From: an uncultured Pseudogracilibacillus sp.
Lineage (GTDB): Bacteria > Bacillota > Bacilli > Bacillales > Amphibacillaceae
Assembly: GCA_937974845.1 (NCBI GenBank)
Contig: CALJVC010000035.1
Location: 1 to 64,000, forward strand
Length of the DNA: 64,000 bases
Direction: 5' to 3'
The notes beneath the pieces are model-generated. The model ran no database searches, was not told the origin of the DNA, and was given only the letters and a program-made list of their open reading frames with translations. Position 1 is the stretch's first letter. Every line of letters starts with the position of its first letter. This document shows positions 56,007-63,199 of this stretch, piece after piece. A program made the position numbers and the translations under genes.

Positions 56007-56096
56007 TTACATTTCTTTACATCCTATGGTAAACGACATGTAGTGTACCCTTGCAACAACAGCCGTTAAGGAAAGAAAGGAGGATTTCCTGTTCAT
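56007..56096 (-). CDS. possible 29-residue ORF after the SAM riboswitch
   Basis: ATG at 56096 starts MNRKSSFLSLTAVVARVHYM, followed by SFTIGCKEM and a stop. AGAGG, part of the 3' arm of the riboswitch terminator, lies upstream at plausible spacing. It may be a tiny leader peptide or chance. Confidence 0.35.
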   Translation of the reverse strand: MNRKSSFLSLTAVVARVHYMSFTIGCKEM

Positions 56097-56097
56097 G

Positions 56098-56136
56098 AAA
56101 AAACCTCTTCTTATTTTGTAGAAAAATAAGAAGAGG
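56098..56136 (-). terminator. SAM riboswitch expression-platform terminator
   Basis: CCTCTTCTTATTTT / AAAATAAGAAGAGG hairpin followed by TTTTTT. The 5' arm repeats bases of the riboswitch 3' strand (GATAAGAAGAG), giving the expected antiterminator alternative. Confidence 0.9.
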
Positions 56137-56157
56137 TAGTGATATCCGTCCGTTCTC

Positions 56158-56264
56158 TTCTTATCTTTCAGCATTTGTTGCTTGCAGGAATTGGCACAGT
56201 ACTTCTTTAGAAGTCTGTTGCCGAAGCTTCATAGGGCCCGTCCCTCCACTTCTCTGGATAAGAA
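56158..56264 (-). promoter_or_regulatory. SAM-I (S-box) riboswitch
   Basis: Minus-strand aptamer with P1 arms TTCTTATC (56257-56264) and GATAAGAA (56158-56165), the conserved AGAGAAGTGGAGGGAC, GGCCCTATGAAGC and CGGCAAC core blocks. S-adenosylmethionine binding should favour the downstream terminator and switch off the methionine operon. Confidence 0.96.
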
Positions 56265-56421
56265 TGAATTGCTTATATGCGATTGTGTGTAATACTTTAC
56301 CTGATAAATTTTTCCTTGTCAACTATTTTCTAAATATTCCCGCAATCATCGGATTTTCTACAGCCTAGCTTCTCTAGTATTCTATGCTGCATCCTCGGGA
56401 ATATGAAAATTTTCTACTCGC

Positions 56422-57402
56422 TTATAAGTAATTTTTTCTCAAGCTAGCAGGGTCAGCCGGATGGATATAGCCTGGTCCGATATCGTAAACGGTCTTTGCT
56501 CCGGTTTGTCCTTCTTGGTGAAGACGGTAGGCCGCCCGAGCATAGGCAACGAGGACACTAGCTGTAAATTCTGGATTGCTCTCTAGTTTTAAACTAAACT
56601 CGACCACTTGCTTGTTCCCTTCTCCGGTCTGACCGCTGTGGATGACAAAGCCTCCGTGGGGCATCTTTTGATGATCACGGCGTAACTCTTCCTCAGAAAT
56701 GAAATGGACCGTTGTATCATAGTCTGCAAAGTAGTTTGGCATCGTTTTAATATCCTTTTCTACTTTAGCAGAATCAGCCCCCTCTTCTAAAACAACAAAG
56801 CACTCTCGCTTATGACGCTCGCCGGCGGAAAGATTAGGGTTTTCCCCCGCTCGAACTTGGTCCATTGCTTCCTCCGATGGCAAGGTATACTGGACGCCGT
56901 CCTTAACCCCCTCTACCCTTCGAACCGCATCGGAATGTCCCTGACTCAGTCCCTTACCCCAGAAAGTATAGGTCGAACCTTGCTGTAGCACCGCTTCGCC
57001 GATTACCCGGTTAATCGAAAAGAGGCCCGGGTCCCAGCCGACAGAAATAATACTTAAGTGACCATGTTTCTTAGCAACTTCGTCAACACTAGCATAATAT
57101 TCAGGAATTTTTGCATGGGTATCGAAGCTATCGACCGTATTAAACATTCGGGCATAGTAAGGGGTCTGCTCCGGTAAATCCGTAGCCGATCCACCACAAA
57201 GTAACATCACATCGATCTTATCTTTATAGGCTTCTACCTCATCAATATGTAAAGAAGCGGTCTCCGGATGGAGGGTTTCTACTTGGCCACGGCGGGAAAA
57301 GACTGCGACTAATTCCATATCCTTTTGTTGGCTAATCGCTGCCTCTGCCCCCCGACCAAGATTTCCATAACCGATAATTCCAACTTTAATTTTCTTTGAC
57401 AT
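56422..57402 (-). CDS. ddh: meso-diaminopimelate dehydrogenase
   Basis: 326 residues with NADP-site KVGIIGYGNLGRGAEAAI, SVGWDPGLFSINRVIGEAV, GLSQGHSDAVRRVEGVKDGV and the C-terminal GYIHPADPASLRK, all as in Ddh. One-step, NADPH-dependent amination of tetrahydrodipicolinate to meso-DAP, which bypasses the acetylase route for lysine and peptidoglycan. Ddh occurs in some Bacillaceae but not B. subtilis. GGTGGG precedes the ATG. Confidence 0.94.
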   Translation of the reverse strand: MSKKIKVGIIGYGNLGRGAEAAISQQKDMELVAVFSRRGQVETLHPETASLHIDEVEAYKDKIDVMLLCGGSATDLPEQTPYYARMFNTVDSFDTHAKIPEYYASVDEVAKKHGHLSIISVGWDPGLFSINRVIGEAVLQQGSTYTFWGKGLSQGHSDAVRRVEGVKDGVQYTLPSEEAMDQVRAGENPNLSAGERHKRECFVVLEEGADSAKVEKDIKTMPNYFADYDTTVHFISEEELRRDHQKMPHGGFVIHSGQTGEGNKQVVEFSLKLESNPEFTASVLVAYARAAYRLHQEGQTGAKTVYDIGPGYIHPADPASLRKNYL

Positions 57403-57513
57403 CGTTATCCCACCTATTAATAAAATACGTATACTTTGCTTTTATCGTATCCTTTTTTATTTTAAAGTTCAACGATTCGGGTGCCTTTTTTCGACAAACT
57501 AGAACATATGTAC

Positions 57514-57656
57514 TTATCCAGAGGTTGTGGATAAAATGTGGAAGACTTTGTTTTTTTCCACGGAAATATGTTTTTTCTTCACAAAAAAACTTTGTTATCC
57601 ACATATCATTCACAAAACTCCTTGTTTATCCCCAATCTCTTGTTAATCAATCCACA
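57514..57656. promoter_or_regulatory. DnaA-box cluster
   Basis: Two perfect TTATCCACA boxes (57526-57534 on the minus strand, 57595-57603 on the plus strand), two with one mismatch (TTATCCAGA at 57514, TTATCCCCA at 57626) and weaker ones such as CAATCCACA at 57648, all within about 145 A+T-rich bases upstream of ddh. Confidence 0.7.
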
Positions 57657-57790
57657 ATTCGAACCTTTTATTAAAGGGTAGACTCATAACAGAAACCCAC
57701 AACTATTTTAGAAACTGCAGATGAAGGCTTTCCGGAAGTAAAAGCCGGTATTCTAAATTAGGCAGTCCTCCTCTGTAATCGGAAGTTTTT

Positions 57791-58112
57791 TCTGTATACA
57801 TGGTCTGCTTTTACTGTAAACGAAATTTTTTTCATTAACACTAAACGGAGCTAGAATAAATGGCATCTATTCCCGTATACAATGGAGGGCTCTACTGTAT
57901 ACAGGATAAAATTTTTTTAAAAACTATATACAGTAGAAGCTTGTACTGTAAACAGGATAAAATTTTTTCATATCCGGTATACAGTAGATCGGTCTACTGT
58001 TAACGAAAACCGAACTTGTTTACAAGAGAAGCTTTTCTTGTAAATGAAACTAATTTCTATATACAGCAAACAGCTCTCTTGTAAATAGTAATCTTTCCTA
58101 TATACAGTTTGG
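57791..58112. repeat. array of imperfect palindromic repeats with ~51-bp spacing
   Basis: Repeated ACTGTATAC/ACTGTAAAC half sites alternate with TATACAGT half sites. The clearest unit has 10-bp arms CTACTGTATA (57892-57901) and TATACAGTAG (57927-57936). Starts recur at about 57895, 57946 and 57997. Later units diverge to CTTGTTTACAAG and CTTGTAAAT forms. No coding frame crosses it. Confidence 0.8.
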
Positions 58113-58131
58113 CCAGAAAAAAAGTGGGGTA

Positions 58132-58178
58132 ATGCAAAAAAAGAATGGGATTCAAGCTCAGTTGCTTGAATCCCACAC
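58132..58178 (-). terminator. terminator after the purine permease gene
   Basis: TGGGATTCAAGC / GCTTGAATCCCA stem followed by TTTTTTT on the minus strand. Confidence 0.92.
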
Positions 58179-58181
58179 CTT

Positions 58182-59465
58182 TTATGGAAAGAAAATCATT
58201 TGCAGAATGAAGATAACTCCAAAAATATAGACGAGAGGATGTACTTCTTTTCCTTTACCACTGAAAAGCTTTAAAATTGGATAGGTAATAAAACCAACCG
58301 CAATACCTGTAGCGATACTTGCCGTAAGGGGCATCATTAAAACGATAGCAAAGGTCGGAAAGGCTTCATCAAAGCTTTTCCAGTCGATTTTCGCTAAACC
58401 GCTCAACATAAAGCTTCCGACGATAATTAAGGCTGGTGCCGTAATGGCAGAAAGGCTAGAAATAGCCTCGACCAAAGGAGAGAAAAAGAGCGTGACGATA
58501 AAGAGTCCGGCGACGACAAGGCTCGTCAGTCCCGTACGTCCCCCTACACTTACACCCGAAGTCGACTCAATATAGGCCGTCGCTGGTGTCGTTCCGAAGG
58601 TAGCCCCTACCGTTGTTGCTACTGCGTCGGCAGTGAAGGCTTGACGGGCACGAGGAAGCTTACCGTCCTTTAAAAAGCCAGCCTGTTCCGAAACACCGAT
58701 AATCGTCCCCGTCGTATCGAAAATAGTTACTAATAAAAAGGATAACACGACAGCGTAAAGACCGTGGGAAAAGACACCGGCTAGATCGAGGTCAAAAAAG
58801 ACCGGGGCCGGTGGAGAAGCGACGACGCCATTCATCTCTAACATCCCAGTAAAATAACCAATAATGGCCGTAAGGAGCATACCAATAAAGATTGCCCCCT
58901 TCACCTTCCAAGCAAGTAAAACCAAGGTAATAAACAAACCTACAATCGTCAATAAAGTAACTGGATTGCGAACATCACCAAACATCACTAAAGTATCTGG
59001 ATTCGCAACGATCAAGCCAGAATTACTTAAACCTAAAAAGGCGATGAAAAGTCCGATTCCAGCAGAAATCCCATATTTTAAAGAATCCGGAATCGCACTA
59101 ATTAAAAGCTCCCGGAAAGATGTGAAAGTAAGTAGTAAAAAAAGAATCCCAGCAAAAAACACCGCACCGAAAACGACTTGATAACTGACTCCCTCCGTCG
59201 CTACGACGCTAACGAAATACGCGTTGATTCCCATTCCCGGGGCAATAGCTATCGGATAATTTGCCCAAAGCGCCATAATTAAGGTACCGATGACCGCCGT
59301 TATTACCGTGGCCACGAAAACCTGTTCAAAGGGCACGCCAGCGGAAGAAAGGATCGCCGGGTTAACTACGACGATGTAGGCCATCGTTAAAAAGGTCGTA
59401 AAACCCGCTAACACTTCCGTCCGTGCATCTGTTCCTGCTTCTTTTAATTTGAAAAATTGTTCCAT
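58182..59465 (-). CDS. pbuG: NCS2 (AzgA-like) purine permease
   Basis: 427 residues with about 12 to 14 membrane segments. TAYIESTSGVSVGGRTGLTS and VTIFDTTGTIIGVSEQAG are AzgA-subfamily signatures; the N-terminus LAGFTTFLTMAYIVVVNPAI also fits. Likely takes up hypoxanthine, guanine or adenine; the subfamily does not fix the base. GGAG precedes the ATG. No guanine riboswitch was seen upstream; a promoter with an inverted repeat is. Confidence 0.85.
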   Translation of the reverse strand: MEQFFKLKEAGTDARTEVLAGFTTFLTMAYIVVVNPAILSSAGVPFEQVFVATVITAVIGTLIMALWANYPIAIAPGMGINAYFVSVVATEGVSYQVVFGAVFFAGILFLLLTFTSFRELLISAIPDSLKYGISAGIGLFIAFLGLSNSGLIVANPDTLVMFGDVRNPVTLLTIVGLFITLVLLAWKVKGAIFIGMLLTAIIGYFTGMLEMNGVVASPPAPVFFDLDLAGVFSHGLYAVVLSFLLVTIFDTTGTIIGVSEQAGFLKDGKLPRARQAFTADAVATTVGATFGTTPATAYIESTSGVSVGGRTGLTSLVVAGLFIVTLFFSPLVEAISSLSAITAPALIIVGSFMLSGLAKIDWKSFDEAFPTFAIVLMMPLTASIATGIAVGFITYPILKLFSGKGKEVHPLVYIFGVIFILQMIFFP

Positions 59466-59500
59466 ATTCTTCGCTCCAAACTGTTAAAATCTTTCATTTA

Positions 59501-59555
59501 GGGTAAAGGATTTTTACCCGTTACATACTATAAAGGAATTATAGGGTAAATGCAA
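59501..59555 (-). promoter_or_regulatory. promoter and inverted repeat upstream of the purine permease
   Basis: Minus-strand TTGCAT (59550-59555) and TATAGT (59527-59532), 17 bases apart. Downstream GGGTAAA and TTTACCC form a 19-bp inverted repeat (59501-59519), with a third copy of GGGTAAA at 59544-59550 inside the promoter, so a repressor site is plausible. Confidence 0.5.
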
Positions 59556-59681
59556 TTGCTTCATATTATAAGCTGAATATATTTTTTTAACGATGACGTA
59601 TAAAAAAGTTGAGCAGACTTTGCGCTAGCTCCCTTCCTTTGTTACACTTAACATAAAACAAGGTGAAAGGATGAGGGAAAC

Positions 59682-60206
59682 ATGCGTCTACAAGGTAAGA
59701 AAATCGTCGCCGTTGTAGAAAACCTATATAACGATTTAGAACATTGGTATCCCGTTTACCGATTACGGGAGGAAGGAGCGGAAGTCGTTATAGCCGGACC
59801 AGAAGCAGGGGAGCGTTACCAAGGTCAAAGTGGTATTCCTGCCGATACAGAGCTTGCCTTCTCCAGTCTCAAGGCTGACGACTACGATGGACTCTTAATT
59901 CCAGGAGGCTGGGCGCCGGATCGGCTACGTCGTTATCCAGAACTCCTCGATTTTGTTCGGGCGATGGATGAAGCGGAAAAACCAATCGGCCATATTTGCC
60001 ATGCCGGCTGGGTATTAATTTCTGCCGATATTTTGCAAGGTCGAAAAGTTACAAGTACCCCCGCCATTAAGGACGACATGAAAAATGCCGGTGCCAAATG
60101 GGTCGATGAAGTCTGCGTCGTCGACGGACATATCGTCTCTAGCCGACGTCCAGACGACCTTCCAGTCTACGCCAAAACCTTCGCTGACCTCCTAGCTAAA
60201 AAATAG
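59682..60206 (+). CDS. DJ-1/PfpI family protein
   Basis: 174 residues with the class I glutamine-amidotransferase-like fold. The nucleophile elbow is HICHAGWVLISADIL, and LLIPGGWAPDRLRRYPELLD precedes it. Members act as glyoxalases, deglycases, proteases or stress proteins (YfkM in B. subtilis). Standalone plus-strand gene, ending at a strong hairpin that overlaps the converging PAP2 gene. Confidence 0.88.
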   Translation: MRLQGKKIVAVVENLYNDLEHWYPVYRLREEGAEVVIAGPEAGERYQGQSGIPADTELAFSSLKADDYDGLLIPGGWAPDRLRRYPELLDFVRAMDEAEKPIGHICHAGWVLISADILQGRKVTSTPAIKDDMKNAGAKWVDEVCVVDGHIVSSRRPDDLPVYAKTFADLLAKK

Positions 60207-60215
60207 AAGGAACAG

Positions 60216-60281
60216 AAAGAGCTAGTCGCCCCTTCTACCAACGAAAGCGTCGGGTAGAAAAGGAGAAACTAGCTCTTTTTT
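60216..60281 (+). terminator. terminator after the DJ-1/PfpI gene
   Basis: GAGCTAGT and ACTAGCTC arms with a ~40-base loop that includes the end of the convergent gene, then TTTTTT on the plus strand. Confidence 0.7.
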
Positions 60282-60927
60282 CCTTATGGAATAAATAAAG
60301 TATTAAAAAGAACCAACCGGTAGCTAGAAAGAGCGCCCCGATGACATCCGTAATAAAGTGGGCTTCCAAAATGACCCGGCTTAGAGCTATTAGTAAGATC
60401 AAAAGGCTAAGCAGGATATAGCTAACGATTTTTAACCAACTTTCCCTTTCCGTGAGATAAATTACATACATCAAAAATAAAAACAAGATTGTCGCCCGCA
60501 TCGTATGCCCACTAGGAAAGCTATAGGATTGGAGTTCTAGCGGGACATTAAACACCTCGATGTAGCTCGCCTCCTCCCCTGGTCGCTCCCGCTTCACTAG
60601 GTTTTTCAATAAAAAGTTAACGATAACGCCCCCGACGGAAACGGTAAAAAAGAAGAAAAACTGACGCCAACGTCGGCGAAATAAAAGAATCAGACCTAAG
60701 GCTACCGTAACGATTAAAATAAATTCACTCGAACCAAGTATCGATATGTAATCCATCGTAGACCGTAGCGCTTCCGATGTTAAGGAGTCGGCCCAATAAA
60801 GTACCATTTCATCGATAATAAAACCGGTATTTCCGGTCGTAATAAGGGTGATGAAAAAAAACAGAACAAGGAAAACGATTGCAGTAATGAGAAAGCCTTT
60901 CTTGCGTGTATAGGTATAGATTTTCAA
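60235..60927 (-). CDS. PAP2 family membrane phosphatase
   Basis: 230 residues with six membrane segments and the three phosphatase motifs KNLVKRERPGEEA, SFPSGHTMRAT and SRVILEAHFITDVIGA. Such proteins dephosphorylate undecaprenyl pyrophosphate, phosphatidylglycerol phosphate or other lipid phosphates at the membrane. The substrate cannot be assigned; lipid-carrier recycling is possible given the wall genes in the window. Confidence 0.85.
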   Translation of the reverse strand: MKIYTYTRKKGFLITAIVFLVLFFFITLITTGNTGFIIDEMVLYWADSLTSEALRSTMDYISILGSSEFILIVTVALGLILLFRRRWRQFFFFFTVSVGGVIVNFLLKNLVKRERPGEEASYIEVFNVPLELQSYSFPSGHTMRATILFLFLMYVIYLTERESWLKIVSYILLSLLILLIALSRVILEAHFITDVIGALFLATGWFFLILYLFHKEKRASFSFSTRRFRW

Positions 60928-61048
60928 TCACCAAACCTTTATATGAATTTATAGGATTATTCTTGTTTAAGTGTACAAGATTTATCTTTTTTAGACAATT
61001 ATTTTTCCCGTTCCTAAGTTTCCTTAAAATGATTGAAAAACGGCTCAT

Positions 61049-61077
61049 TTCACATCGGGACAGGCTAGGCGTACAAT
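61049..61077 (+). promoter_or_regulatory. predicted promoter of the AtuA-like pair
   Basis: TTCACA (61049-61054) and TACAAT (61072-61077) with 17 bases between, followed by AAAGGAGGT before the ATG at 61150. Confidence 0.5.
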
Positions 61078-61149
61078 ATACATAAGCCCCTTTAACGAAT
61101 AAAAGAACGAGGAAAAAGCGTGTTATACCTTTAAAGGAGGTTCAAATAG

Positions 61150-62538
61150 ATGGAATGCAAAGTGTTTGTGCCCTTCGGTGCCTTAGGAATCGGTATGACC
61201 CGGAAGGAATTTGAACAAGGCCTACAGTTCGAGCCCGATATCATCTGTAGCGATGCCGGTTCTACTGACTCTGGTCCCTACTATTTAGGCACCGGAACTA
61301 GTAAGTACGCCCGGGAGTCTGTTAAGGAAGATTTACGCTTAATGATTAAAGGCGGACAAAAACTTTCGATACCAATTGCGATTGGTTCTGCCGGTACCTG
61401 TGGAGTCAACCGTTCCGTAGACGAGCTAGAAGCAATGTGCCTAGAAATTTGTGAAGAAGAAAAAATCGAAGCAACCATTGCCAAAATTTACACAGAACAA
61501 GATCCATCTCAGATGAAGGAAGCCTATCGTGAAGGAAGGATCCAACCCCTCGAAGGAGCGCCAACAATCGATGAGACGACCTTCGATGACTGCTCTCACA
61601 TCGTTGCTCTAGCAGGCGTCGAGCCCTTTATCGAAGCCTTAAACAACGGAGCCGATATTATCATATCCGGCCGGGCGACCGATACAGCAGTCATTGCCGC
61701 CCTACCAATCTTAAGGGGTTGTGATATTGCATCTAGTTGGCATGGAGCTAAAATAGCCGAATGTGGTCCGATTTGTACGACGACACCGATGAATGGCGGG
61801 GTCTTGCTCACGGTAGGAAAGGACTACTTTACAATCCAGCCGACAATTGAAGAGAGCCAATGCACGGTATGGACGGTATCTTCCCATATGCTCTATGAAA
61901 ATGCTGACCCTTATCGGCTCATTGAACCTTCGATTGTCTTAGATACGAAGGAAGCCACCTATACCCAGATCGATGACCGAACAGTTAAAGTATCGGGGGC
62001 AAACTACATTAATAAACCGAAAACTTTAAAACTAGAAGGAGCTGGACCAGTCGGTTACCAAACAATCTCCTTTGTCGGAATCAAAGACCGAAAAATCTTA
62101 GCCAATCCTGAAGCCTGGATCGAAGGTGTGAGTAAGAAGGTCGTTGCTGAACTAGATGAGTTAAAGATTTCAAAAGAAAGCTATGACTTCGACTTAAAAC
62201 CTTATGGTTGGAATGCCGTAAGCCCTGCTGAAGTACCAGAGGGCTACATACCAAATGAACTTGGGATGCTCCTCGTTGTCACTGCGACCTCCCAAGCATT
62301 AGCGACAAAAATAGCAAAAATCTTTAACCCAAAATTATTACACTTTTCCTTGGATAAATATGAACCGATGCCTTCGTTCGCCTTCCCCTTTTCACCGGCG
62401 GAAATCGAACGTGGCCCCGTATACGAATTTAAACTTCACCACGTCTTAGAAGTGGACAACTTCTTCGATTATATTCGAGTAGAATATCGGGAAGTTAACC
62501 AAACAAAAAGGAGGGATTCCCTTGCCGACTATCGGTGA
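61150..62538 (+). CDS. AtuA-like (DUF1446) family protein
   Basis: 462 residues beginning VPFGALGIGMTRKEFEQGL with CSDAGSTDSGPYYLGTG, IAIGSAGTCGVNRSVDELEA and DIIISGRATDTAVIAALPIL. This matches the acyclic-terpene-utilization AtuA family. Its start follows AAAGGAGGT. It overlaps the next gene by 17 bases. In other bacteria AtuA-like and DUF4387 genes pair and are linked with acyl-CoA carboxylation or dicarboxylate metabolism; the role here is unknown. Confidence 0.78.
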   Translation: MECKVFVPFGALGIGMTRKEFEQGLQFEPDIICSDAGSTDSGPYYLGTGTSKYARESVKEDLRLMIKGGQKLSIPIAIGSAGTCGVNRSVDELEAMCLEICEEEKIEATIAKIYTEQDPSQMKEAYREGRIQPLEGAPTIDETTFDDCSHIVALAGVEPFIEALNNGADIIISGRATDTAVIAALPILRGCDIASSWHGAKIAECGPICTTTPMNGGVLLTVGKDYFTIQPTIEESQCTVWTVSSHMLYENADPYRLIEPSIVLDTKEATYTQIDDRTVKVSGANYINKPKTLKLEGAGPVGYQTISFVGIKDRKILANPEAWIEGVSKKVVAELDELKISKESYDFDLKPYGWNAVSPAEVPEGYIPNELGMLLVVTATSQALATKIAKIFNPKLLHFSLDKYEPMPSFAFPFSPAEIERGPVYEFKLHHVLEVDNFFDYIRVEYREVNQTKRRDSLADYR

Positions 62539-62827
62539 ACTAGCCCAGCACATTCGTTCGAAAAACGCCGGCCCCTTTTGGGTGACGATTGATATTTTCT
62601 GTCCTGACGAAGAAAGCTTTAACCGAATCAAGGATAGTCCCAGTCTCCAAAAGGATTATATATCCAAGCTTTATCAAGTCGATCAAGAGGCGATCAAAAT
62701 CTTTCCCCTGCCTGAACTTAGGACAATCAAGCTTTCCTTCCCTCGGCCAAAGGTCCAGGGACATCGATTTGAAAGGGATATGCATTCCGGCCAGCAATAT
62801 ATACAAATTGCTGATGCACCGATCTAA
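62522..62827 (+). CDS. DUF4387 family protein
   Basis: 101 residues from a TTG at 62522 with AAAGGAGG upstream. MPTIGELAQHIRSKNAGPFW, VTIDIFCPDEE and RSKPF-type contacts replaced by LPELRTIKLSFPRP match the DUF4387 partner of AtuA-like proteins. The genes overlap, so the products probably form one complex. Confidence 0.78.
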   Translation: MPTIGELAQHIRSKNAGPFWVTIDIFCPDEESFNRIKDSPSLQKDYISKLYQVDQEAIKIFPLPELRTIKLSFPRPKVQGHRFERDMHSGQQYIQIADAPI

Positions 62828-62870
62828 GGGAGGAGAGGAGATGGTTCCCTCCCTCCCGCATTTTTTAGAA
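62828..62870 (+). terminator. terminator after the AtuA/DUF4387 pair
   Basis: GGGAGGAG / CTCCCTCCC-type hairpin followed by TTTTTT on the plus strand. Confidence 0.65.
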
Positions 62871-62904
62871 TTTTTTAGAAAGAATATGATTTATAGCAAT
62901 TTAG

Positions 62905-62932
62905 TTGCCAAATTAAAAAAATAATATATAAT
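62905..62932 (+). promoter_or_regulatory. tRNA-Ala promoter
   Basis: TTGCCA (62905-62910) and TATAAT (62927-62932), 16 bases apart, about 20 bases before the tRNA. Confidence 0.65.
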
Positions 62933-62951
62933 AATAAATAGTTACGTTTAC

Positions 62952-63024
62952 GGGGCATTAGCTCAGTTGGGAGAGTGCCTGCATGGCATGCAGGAGGTCG
63001 TCGGTTCAAGCCCGACATGCTCCA
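62952..63024 (+). tRNA. tRNA-Ala (anticodon GGC)
   Basis: Cloverleaf with acceptor GGGGCAT / ATGCTCC, D-arm GCTCAGTTGGGAGAGT, anticodon stem CCTGC/GCAGG and loop ATGGCAT, and T-arm GTCGG-TTCAAGC-CCGAC. The loop anticodon GGC reads GCC alanine codons. CCA is not encoded; the next bases are TCA. A transcription terminator follows. Confidence 0.95.
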
Positions 63025-63032
63025 TCATAAAA

Positions 63033-63082
63033 GAAAACCCATCGATCTCTCTGTGGAATCGATGGGTTTTGTTTTTTAGACT
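63033..63082 (+). terminator. tRNA-Ala terminator
   Basis: AAACCCATCGAT / ATCGATGGGTTT stem followed by TGTTTTTT on the plus strand. Confidence 0.9.
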
Positions 63083-63199
63083 ACTTGTGCAAAGTCCATC
63101 AATCTACCCTCCATCCTTCTATTTCACAAGCTGCAATCAGACCCTCGACTTAATCGCTCACTTCTACCAAGTGTTCTCTTAAAAGAAATTACCATCCTC

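Noticed and set aside
57791..58112. CRISPR array
   Set aside because: Repeats are imperfect palindromes that vary in length and sequence; there are no equal unique spacers and no cas genes nearby.
59466..59680. Guanine (purine) riboswitch before the purine permease
   Set aside because: The conserved core and paired loops of the xpt-type aptamer could not be found on the minus strand.
62952..63024. Possible mobile-element attachment site in the tRNA-Ala
   Set aside because: No integrase gene and no repeat of the tRNA 3' end was seen in the window.
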